Below are positions 27,121 to 34,900 of a stretch of 34,900 nucleotides of DNA, piece by piece. The stretch is taken from the NCBI GenBank assembly GCA_029933005.1, contig JAOZOY010000028.1:1-34900 (forward strand), given 5' to 3'. Made by a program: the position numbers and the translations under genes. Within the stretch, counting starts at the first letter, position 1. Every line of letters starts with the position of its first letter. This DNA comes from Deltaproteobacteria bacterium. GTDB taxonomy: Bacteria; Desulfobacterota; Desulfobulbia; Desulfobulbales; SURF-16. The notes under the pieces were generated by a model. The model worked only from the letters and a program-made list of their open reading frames with translations. It made no database searches and was not told the origin of the DNA.

Positions 27121-28437
27121 TTACGGAACAATTTCACCAAAAGCCATATTTTCTTCCAGCCGGTCGATCCTGACGTCACAAATCCGATTACTCAACCCGG
27201 CCGGAGCCGAAAAGTAAACCGGGATATAATTCTCCGTAAAACCGCGCATGAGATTAAAACGGTTTTTTTTGTTTTCGGCCAGCACCCTGTGGACCGTGCC
27301 TGTAAAACGACTATAAAACGCCATCCGTTTCTCCTGGTCCAGCCGACGCAAAACCGCTACCCGCTCCTTCTTGACCGGACCCGAAATTTGTCCTTCCATC
27401 CGGGCGGCAAGGGTGGCGGGCCGCTTTGAATAGGGAAAGACATGGAGATAGGAAATCGGCAGACCGGTCAGCAGATTTCGGGTGTTCAGGAAAGCCTTTT
27501 CATCCTCACTGGGAAACCCCACCAGCACATCGGAACCAATGCATGCGTCCGGCAGCAGGCTGATGGTTTTCTCAACGGTACGCGCATAATCCTCCGGCGA
27601 GTAATGCCGATTCATCTTTTTCAGGATGCCACTGTCACCGCTCTGAAGCGGAATATGAAGATGGGGCATGATATTCGGAGAGGAGCCAATCAGAGCAAGC
27701 AGATCATCATGCAGTTCTCCGGGTTCCAGGGAACTGATCCGAAAACGAATATCCGGCTCCTGCAAAGCCAGTTTTTCCATCAAACCGACCAGGGTGAAGG
27801 ATGACTCAAGATCAGAACCGTACTTCCCCACATGAATGCCGGTCAAAACAATTTCCCGATATCCCTGTTCCGCAAATATGCGGGCCTGCTCCAAAACCCG
27901 ATCCAGCGGCAGACTACGGCTGCGTCCCCTGGCATAGGGAATAATACAGTAGGAACAGAAGCTGTTGCAGCCATCCTGAATTTTCAAAAACGCCCTGGTC
28001 CTGCCGCGAAAACTTTTTACCGGCAAATCACAGATCTCACTGACCTTGCTGATATCTGTCATGTACATCTCGATATCGCAATAATCATCGGCAAGGGTAT
28101 AGTCAACCAGCAGATGCTTATAGGCATTGCCTACCAGACAAACCGGCTGATCAACAAGATCAAGAAGTTCGCAGCCGGCCATCTGCGCATAACAACCGGT
28201 CACCACGATCCTGGCATCAGGATTACTCCTGTAGGCCCGACGAACCATACGGCGGGATTCGGCTCCGGCCCGGGCCGTGACAGCGCAGCTGTTAATAATA
28301 TAAATATCCGCCTCATGGGAAAAAGGCACAATTTCAGCGCCTCTTGCCTCCAGAGAAGAGATAAAGGACGCCGACTCAAACTGATTGACCTTGCATCCCA
28401 GGGTCGTCACTGCCACCCGCTTACTTTTTGATTTCAT
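27121..28437 (-). CDS. mtaB: tRNA ms2t6A methylthiotransferase MtaB
   Basis: A 438-residue methylthiotransferase. The N-terminal UPF0004 domain has cysteines 15 (TLGCKVNQ), 51 (NSCAVT) and 82 (TGCYAQ) for one [4Fe-4S] cluster. The radical SAM cluster is Cys157, Cys161 and Cys164 (CNSFCSYC). A TRAM-like C-terminal domain follows (about 370-438). TLGCKVNQFES separates MtaB from MiaB and RimO. The enzyme adds a methylthio group to t6A37 in tRNAs reading ANN codons. It lies between mnmA and cinA on the same strand with gaps above 100 bases. The ribosome site is weak. Confidence 0.94.
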   Translation of the reverse strand: MKSKSKRVAVTTLGCKVNQFESASFISSLEARGAEIVPFSHEADIYIINSCAVTARAGAESRRMVRRAYRSNPDARIVVTGCYAQMAGCELLDLVDQPVCLVGNAYKHLLVDYTLADDYCDIEMYMTDISKVSEICDLPVKSFRGRTRAFLKIQDGCNSFCSYCIIPYARGRSRSLPLDRVLEQARIFAEQGYREIVLTGIHVGKYGSDLESSFTLVGLMEKLALQEPDIRFRISSLEPGELHDDLLALIGSSPNIMPHLHIPLQSGDSGILKKMNRHYSPEDYARTVEKTISLLPDACIGSDVLVGFPSEDEKAFLNTRNLLTGLPISYLHVFPYSKRPATLAARMEGQISGPVKKERVAVLRRLDQEKRMAFYSRFTGTVHRVLAENKKNRFNLMRGFTENYIPVYFSAPAGLSNRICDVRIDRLEENMAFGEIVP

Positions 28438-28585
28438 CCTGCAATCTCTCTACATTTCACCAAGGGCTAAAATCCTTGGGGGAACTCCGTACTGTAAGTT
28501 TACCAGTATCCCAGATGTGCGCAAGCAGGCTGAGAGAACTATAGTAGTATTATGTGAACCAGCCTGATCGGGTGCTGATGAGCTC

Positions 28586-29632
28586 TTACACAATCTCTCC
28601 ACAGCCTATAACCTGATTTCCATCATAAAAAACCGCAAACTGGCCCGGAGTTATGGCCCGCTGCTTCTCCGCAAAAACAACCTCGGCTCCATCGTTTCTC
28701 CGGTTCACCTTTGCCCGCTCCCCCAAGTGGCGGTAACGGATCTTCACATCAAAAATCGCAGGGAGTTCCGCTGGAAAACCGCTGGTCCAGCGCATCTTTT
28801 CCACAACAAACCGGTCATGCCATAAATCCTTTTCCTTACCCGCCACCACCTGATTTTTCGCGACATCCAGCCCAATCACATACCAGGGCGTGGCATCGCA
28901 AAGACCAAGTCCGCGCCGTTGGCCGATTGTATAATAAAAAATCCCCTGATGTTCGCCAAGATGACGGCCCATTGAATCGACAATCTCTCCTTTTCCAGGA
29001 AGACCCAAATCCTGATCCACGAAAAAATCGGCTATACTCCGACTTTCAAGAAAACAGACATCCTGACTCTCCCGGCCATGGAAATCCGAAAATCCCAACT
29101 CCTCGGCCCGCAGGTAAACCTCCTCCTTGCTCAAACCGCCAAGGGGAAAAACAAGGCTGGCCAACTGACGCTGACTCAGACCGCAAAGAAAATAAGACTG
29201 ATCCTTGCCGATATCCCTGCCTTTGAGCAGCCGATAATGGCCCTGCCCGTCGAAATCGATCCGGGCATAATGGCCCGTGGCCAGCTTATCGGCCGATTCC
29301 GGACAGACCGCGTTCAGCAAATATCCACATTTTATTGCAGGATTACAAATGACACAAGGATTAGGTGTCCTGCCCTGCAAATAACTGTTGCTGAAATAGT
29401 TCAGAACCTCTTTGCGAAACTCCCGGCTCAAATCGACAATTTCAAGGGGAACATCCAACTTACGGGCCACCTTCCTCACCCGGTCAAGCTGATCTTGAAG
29501 ATCCGGCTGGGCCAGGATCATGAAAACCCCGGAAACGTCATATCCCTCTTGTTTAAGGATGGCAGCGGCCACGGTACTGTCCACTCCGCCGCTCATAGCC
29601 ACGCTGACTCTTTTATTCTTTAAAGTCTGCAC
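28586..29632 (-). CDS. mnmA: tRNA 2-thiouridylase MnmA
   Basis: A 348-residue tRNA-specific 2-thiouridylase. PP-loop SGGVDS is at 14-19. The two catalytic cysteines are Cys93 (TPNPCVIC) and Cys193 (SQDVCF). TGHYAR lies near 119-124 and the GQRRGLGL motif near 240. It makes s2U34 in tRNAs for Lys, Glu and Gln with sulfur from a relay or desulfurase. The start is GTG with no convincing ribosome site, but it gives the usual distance to the PP-loop. Unlike most MnmA proteins, KFG after the first cysteine motif is replaced by KCG (Cys102), adding to Cys96 another cysteine near the active site. Confidence 0.94.
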   Translation of the reverse strand: MQTLKNKRVSVAMSGGVDSTVAAAILKQEGYDVSGVFMILAQPDLQDQLDRVRKVARKLDVPLEIVDLSREFRKEVLNYFSNSYLQGRTPNPCVICNPAIKCGYLLNAVCPESADKLATGHYARIDFDGQGHYRLLKGRDIGKDQSYFLCGLSQRQLASLVFPLGGLSKEEVYLRAEELGFSDFHGRESQDVCFLESRSIADFFVDQDLGLPGKGEIVDSMGRHLGEHQGIFYYTIGQRRGLGLCDATPWYVIGLDVAKNQVVAGKEKDLWHDRFVVEKMRWTSGFPAELPAIFDVKIRYRHLGERAKVNRRNDGAEVVFAEKQRAITPGQFAVFYDGNQVIGCGEIV

Positions 29633-29762
29633 AAAAATTTTGAAAAATTGATGACGATTTCAGGATTAAGGTTTAAGTTATTTTATTACCCCTCATAATT
29701 ACCATGCCGGCCGAAGAAGGTCAAAAAACAAAATAAATCCGTAAGCTGATACACCAAATAAA

Positions 29763-30326
29763 ATGTTCGAAAATTTACTCAAACTCTATCAATATGTGGA
29801 TCAGACCATGGAGCTTGTCCGGCAGCGTTTTCCGGAGGAGGTGAAATGCAAACAGGGCTGCTCCGACTGCTGTTCAGCTGTTTTTGATCTCTCTTATATC
29901 GAGGCTGTTTATCTCGCCCACCGCTTCAGTCTGCTCGAAGACGGAATCAAGGCGGAAATTCGGGAGCGGGCGAAAAAGGCTCTTCAAGAATGGCGAAATC
30001 TCGTTGCCGCAAAAGACGATCCCTCCACGGCCCGTATCCGCTGTCCCCTTTTAAACAATGAGGAACAGTGCGACTGCTACGAGGCTCGACCGGTGAACTG
30101 CCGAACCTACGGCGTCCCCACGGTGATTAACGACTGCGGCCATGTCTGCGGCTTCTCCGGTTTCATAAAGGGCAAACCCTACCCTACCCTTCATCTTGCC
30201 CCCCTGCAGCAGAGTCTCTATGACTACTCCATTGAACTTGGCGGCAAAAAGCTTGGTGAAAAACGCCAGCCCGTAGGCGCCGTGCTGCTTTCCCCAGAAC
30301 GATTTCAGCCAGACTCAAAAAAATGA
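29763..30326 (+). CDS. YkgJ-type cysteine-cluster protein
   Basis: A 187-residue protein of the YkgJ (CxxxCxxCC) family. Cys29, Cys33, Cys36 and Cys37 (VKCKQGCSDCC) form the first cluster; CPLLNNEEQCDCYEARPVNCRTYG near 103-126 is the second. These cysteines are thought to bind zinc or iron. The molecular role of the family is not settled. The last four bases overlap the start of the U32 gene (ATGA), so the pair is translationally coupled and may work in the same pathway. No strong ribosome site precedes its ATG. Confidence 0.88.
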   Translation: MFENLLKLYQYVDQTMELVRQRFPEEVKCKQGCSDCCSAVFDLSYIEAVYLAHRFSLLEDGIKAEIRERAKKALQEWRNLVAAKDDPSTARIRCPLLNNEEQCDCYEARPVNCRTYGVPTVINDCGHVCGFSGFIKGKPYPTLHLAPLQQSLYDYSIELGGKKLGEKRQPVGAVLLSPERFQPDSKK

Positions 30327-31558
30327 GTCATCCCCGCTGTGAACTCCTGGCCCCGGCCGGCAGCCTGGAAAAACTGAAAATCGCCATCCATTATGGCGCT
30401 GATGCGGTCTATCTTGGCGGCAAACGATTCAGCCTGCGGGCCCAGGCCGCCAATTTCAACGAGGATGAACTTCGGGAGGCTGTTGCCTTTGCCCACCAGC
30501 ACAGAGCCAGGGTCTTTATCACAGTCAATATATTCGCCCATAACCAGGACTTTAAAGGTCTTGCCGACTATCTGAAATTTCTTGCAAAAATCCGGGTGGA
30601 CGGACTCATTATTTCCGATCCCGGCATTCTCGGCCTGGCCGGAAAGATCGTGCCGCAATTAAAAATCCACCTCTCCACCCAGGCCAATGTCACCAACGGC
30701 GAAAGCGCCATATTCTGGGAACAGCAAGGTGTCAGCCGCATCAATCTGGCCCGGGAACTGACCCTTGCGGAAATCCGCGAAATCAAAAAAAAGATCAGTG
30801 CCAAAATTGAAATCTTTGTCCACGGCGCCCTCTGCATCTCCTATTCCGGCCGCTGTATGCTCAGCCTCTATCTCACGGGGCGGGACGCCAACAAGGGACT
30901 GTGCGCCCATCCCTGCCGTTACTCCTACCGGCTTGAAGAGGCAAAAAGACCGGACTGCTTTTTTCCGGTGGAGGAAGATGAGCGGGGAACCCATATCTTT
31001 AACAGCAAGGATCTCTGCCTGATCAACCGATTGCCGGAACTGATCGCGGCCGGAGTGGATTCCATCAAAATCGAAGGAAGAATGAAGGGGATCTATTATA
31101 CCGGCGGTATTGTCCGAATCTACCGGGCCGCTCTGGATTATATTTATCAATGCCTGGAGAAAAATCCCCATGAACCTGTGGTTATGGGAGAGGAGTTCAT
31201 GAAGGAAATTGTCAAACTGGGCTCCCGGGGTTATACCGAGAATTTTCTTGACGGACCGCCGGATGAAGATGACATGCTCTACTCAGGCCCCCGCGTTGAT
31301 CAGATCTATGTTCCGGCCCTGCTGGTCAGAAAAAAAGGATCCGGCACCCTCTTTGATATCCGCCATAAGATTGAACCGGGAGATCGACTGGAATACATGG
31401 CCCACGGTCTTGCTAATCTGAATTTCAAAATTAAAAATATTTATGCTCTGAACGGCGCAAGGCTGGACCAGGCCCAGCCCAACACACTGGTCAGGCTCGA
31501 AACCTTTCCTGAAATTGACTGGCAGGAAGATGGACTGGTTAGAAAGGTGCAAAATTAA
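30323..31558 (+). CDS. U32-family protein, likely tRNA hydroxylation (TrhP/YegQ-like)
   Basis: A 411-residue U32 peptidase-family protein. It begins with LLAPAGSLEKLKIAIHYGADAVYLGG. The family signature lies near 163-182: EIFVHGALCISYSGRCMLS, followed by GLCAHPCRYSY. These cysteines probably bind an iron-sulfur cluster. Later come NSKDLCLI and GVDSIKIEGRMK. The length (E. coli YegQ/TrhP is 453) and the order of motifs suit TrhP, which with related U32 proteins makes 5-hydroxyuridine at tRNA position 34 from prephenate. RlhA (23S rRNA) and UbiU/V are other U32 members, so the substrate is inferred. It is coupled to the upstream YkgJ-type gene. Confidence 0.87.
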   Translation: MSHPRCELLAPAGSLEKLKIAIHYGADAVYLGGKRFSLRAQAANFNEDELREAVAFAHQHRARVFITVNIFAHNQDFKGLADYLKFLAKIRVDGLIISDPGILGLAGKIVPQLKIHLSTQANVTNGESAIFWEQQGVSRINLARELTLAEIREIKKKISAKIEIFVHGALCISYSGRCMLSLYLTGRDANKGLCAHPCRYSYRLEEAKRPDCFFPVEEDERGTHIFNSKDLCLINRLPELIAAGVDSIKIEGRMKGIYYTGGIVRIYRAALDYIYQCLEKNPHEPVVMGEEFMKEIVKLGSRGYTENFLDGPPDEDDMLYSGPRVDQIYVPALLVRKKGSGTLFDIRHKIEPGDRLEYMAHGLANLNFKIKNIYALNGARLDQAQPNTLVRLETFPEIDWQEDGLVRKVQN

Positions 31559-31995
31559 AAATCTCGTAAAAACAACAAATTTAACACGGAGCGCCCAGAG
31601 CTCACTAAGGAGAAAGCTAATGACCATTTCATAACAAACTATAGAAATAGTAACCTGTTCGTTCGCAGTCTGCGCTTACCTGATTTTGGCACACCGCTTC
31701 GCTGTTATAGTCCCTCTAAGCGATAAGCGACAAGGCCCAGGTAAGCGCAGACTCCGAACGGGCGAAGAGGAGAGGCCTTTAACTTCCTGGCTGAGATTTT
31801 ACAAAAAAGGGAAAAAGAATTATATGATGCATGAATAATTCGCTTAAACGCCGGAATACCGGCCCGACTCCCCAGACAAGACACAGGGGGCAGCAGCCAT
31901 TTTCACAGTGAGCAAAATCGTGATTATTATCCCGTCATTCAAAGCGGACGCAGAGACACGGAATTTCTGATAATCTCTATGCCTTTGTGAGACTG
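31559..31995. other. Intergenic region with hairpin repeat
   Basis: Some 437 bases between the U32 gene and the convergent FKBP gene. It contains the repeat at 31650-31765, a small GCCGG-AATA-CCGGC dyad near 31851, and a good ribosome-site/ATG combination at about 31610-31623 that opens only a four-codon frame. No U-tract terminator was found for the U32 transcript. No gene is supported. Confidence 0.5.
31650..31765. repeat. Second hairpin repeat copy
   Basis: The arms GTTCGCAGTCTGCGCTTACC (31661-31680) and 31740-31759 pair at 19 of 20 positions. The loop between them (TGATTTTGGCA...ACCGCTTCGCTGTTATAG...CGACAAGG) is nearly the same as the loop at 25601-25652. It is in the same orientation as that copy and lies downstream of the U32 gene. 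Confidence 0.7.
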
Positions 31996-32424
31996 TCAGG
32001 AAATCTCCACCAGCTCAATTTCAAACGTCAGCTCCTTGCCGGCCAGGGGAGGATTGGCATCCAGCATGATATGGTCATCATTGATCGCCACCACCACTAC
32101 CATCATAGGCTGGCCGTTGGGACCTTGAAGCTGCAGCTTCTGTCCCACCTCAGGATTAATCTCCGCAGGAACCTGATTTTTGGGCACGGGCATGACCAAT
32201 TCTTTCTTATACTCTCCATAGGCCTTATCCGCCGGAATCGTCACTTTTTTGGACTCGCCATGACTCATGCCGAGCACTGCCTCGTCAAACCCAGGAATCA
32301 CCTGACCACTGCCAAGGGTAAACCCCAATGGCTCACGTCCGGCGGATGAGTCAAAGACCGTGCCGTCGTTAAGTGTGCCGGTGTAATGAATTTTAACACT
32401 GTCTCCTTTTGTTGCCGCTGCCAT
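31996..32424 (-). CDS. FKBP-type peptidyl-prolyl isomerase (SlyD-like)
   Basis: A 142-residue FKBP with the SlyD-like insert-in-flap layout. The FKBP halves are [21 protein letters not shown] near 7-27, [16 protein letters not shown] near 38-53 and a C-terminal FEIELVEI strand. The chaperone flap domain lies between ([14 protein letters not shown] to about 120). It catalyses proline isomerisation and helps folding. It lacks the histidine-rich metal-binding tail of E. coli SlyD. An AAGGAG ribosome site precedes the ATG. It is downstream of, and separated by a terminator from, yajC. Confidence 0.92.
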   Translation of the reverse strand: MAAATKGDSVKIHYTGTLNDGTVFDSSAGREPLGFTLGSGQVIPGFDEAVLGMSHGESKKVTIPADKAYGEYKKELVMPVPKNQVPAEINPEVGQKLQLQGPNGQPMMVVVVAINDDHIMLDANPPLAGKELTFEIELVEIS

Positions 32425-32465
32425 ATTTTTCTCCTTATGAAATAATTTATATTAAAACTCAAAAA

Positions 32466-32502
32466 ATAAAAAAACGGGAGCAACATGATCGGTGCTCCCG
32501 TT
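32466..32502 (-). terminator. Rho-independent terminator after yajC
   Basis: On the minus strand AACGGGAGCA and TGCTCCCGTT (32473-32482 with 32493-32502) form a perfect 10-bp stem with a 10-base loop, followed by a long run of T. It ends the rph-tgt-yajC transcript before the FKBP gene. Confidence 0.85.
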
Positions 32503-32542
32503 ATACTTTTCACACCCGGTGAAACTATTTCTTTTTAATGAG

Positions 32543-32881
32543 TCACCCCCCTGACTTGCATCCGTCACCCTTCTTGTCGGACAAGGCTGATGCCGGACTC
32601 AGGACATTCTGACGGGAAACCTTAACCCGGATATTCTCGGCTATTTCCAGGGTCACCACCTTGTCGGTCAGCCCCTTGATGGTACCGTGCAGACCGCCGC
32701 TGGTAATCACGACATCTCCTTTTTTCAGGCTGCTCAGGAAGGACTGCTGCAATTTGGCCTTTTGCTGCTGCGGCCTGATGAGCAGAAAATAAAAGACCAC
32801 AAAAATCAAAATCATCGGAATCAATCCGCCAAGGGGACTTCCTGCCGATGCGGCATCAGCCGCGTACGCTAAAGATGTCAT
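32543..32881 (-). CDS. yajC: Preprotein translocase subunit YajC
   Basis: A 112-residue protein with a short N-terminal region, one membrane helix (GGLIPMILIFVVFYFLLI), the family signature RPQQQKAK directly after it and a cytosolic SH3-like domain (LKKGDVVITSGGLHGTIKGL). It associates with SecDF-YidC at the inner membrane. A GAGGAGG ribosome site precedes the ATG, 15 bases past tgt. secD and secF, normally next in the cluster, are not here because a terminator follows. Confidence 0.94.
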   Translation of the reverse strand: MTSLAYAADAASAGSPLGGLIPMILIFVVFYFLLIRPQQQKAKLQQSFLSSLKKGDVVITSGGLHGTIKGLTDKVVTLEIAENIRVKVSRQNVLSPASALSDKKGDGCKSGG

Positions 32882-32896
32882 GTAATAAACCTCCTC

Positions 32897-34707
<1,811 letters not shown>

Positions 34708-34729
34708 AATCTCTTTAAATAATCATTTC

Positions 34730-34760
34730 ATTATACAGGAGCAACATAAAAAAAGAGCAA
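34730..34760 (-). promoter_or_regulatory. Promoter of rph-tgt-yajC
   Basis: On the minus strand a perfect TATAAT (34730-34735) has TTGCTC (34755-34760) 19 bases upstream. The start would be about 15 bases before the rph ATG. The spacing is long, so the -10 carries most of the weight. Confidence 0.4.
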
Positions 34761-34900
34761 ACTATTTTTGTCCATATTTGCAGAATGCCATTTTATTGAT
34801 AATAATTCATGGTTGCTTTATTACAGAACTTTACTTTTTTCCATATTCCCTTGCTGTCATAGACGACAAGTTAAAGAAATAACAACATATTAGCTAGTTA

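Noticed and set aside
31610-31635. Good ribosome site with ATG after the U32 gene
   Set aside because: The frame ends after four codons; at most a remnant.

Overview
The window looks like a chromosomal stretch of a Gram-negative bacterium, most likely a member of the Desulfobacterota (old Deltaproteobacteria), perhaps the Desulfobulbales. That placement is inference. It rests on a split ATP synthase operon with paired b' and b subunits and no a or c subunit genes, a lipoprotein M48 protease, an rph-tgt-yajC cluster, and moderate base composition with many short hairpin repeats. There is no prophage, CRISPR array, plasmid function or intact transposase.

Positions 1-15,300 form a mosaic of short, mostly + strand units: a triosephosphate-isomerase-like protein that lacks the usual catalytic glutamate; a tandem TM2-domain membrane protein abutting a radical SAM protein; a small hypothetical gene; a Pif1-type helicase with a RecQ-like C-terminal tail; tRNA-Arg(TCT); a ygbA-type cysteine-rich protein; the SOS polymerase genes umuD and umuC; a CBS-domain ClC transporter or channel; an M48 lipoprotein protease coupled to ettA; a protein with a C-terminal J domain; and an orphan CheX phosphatase. 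The intergenic spaces here carry a MITE-like element, a 20-bp dispersed repeat and members of a hairpin repeat family.

Positions 15,300-29,650 are almost entirely minus strand housekeeping. The ATP synthase block reads atpF'-atpF-atpH-atpA-atpG-atpD-atpC and ends at a terminator shared with cheX. Upstream of it lie alaS, recA, cinA, mtaB and mnmA (tRNA charging, recombination and repair, nucleotide-pool repair, tRNA thiolation). Positions 29,760-31,560 return to the + strand with a YkgJ-type cysteine-cluster protein translationally coupled to a U32 peptidase-family protein. The right end is minus strand again: rph-tgt-yajC, closed by a strong terminator, then an FKBP-type isomerase.

Functionally the window is dominated by energy conservation (F1Fo), translation and tRNA modification (alaS, mtaB, mnmA, tgt, U32, rph, ettA) and the DNA damage response (recA, umuDC, cinA, helicase). 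The items most worth a second look are the TM2/radical SAM pair, the TIM paralogue without its catalytic base, a dispersed hairpin repeat whose deletion derivative forms the umuD-umuC spacer, a possible MITE in front of umuD, an in-frame 50-codon extension behind the amber stop of the J-domain gene, and ClC residues that depart from the chloride/proton exchanger pattern.
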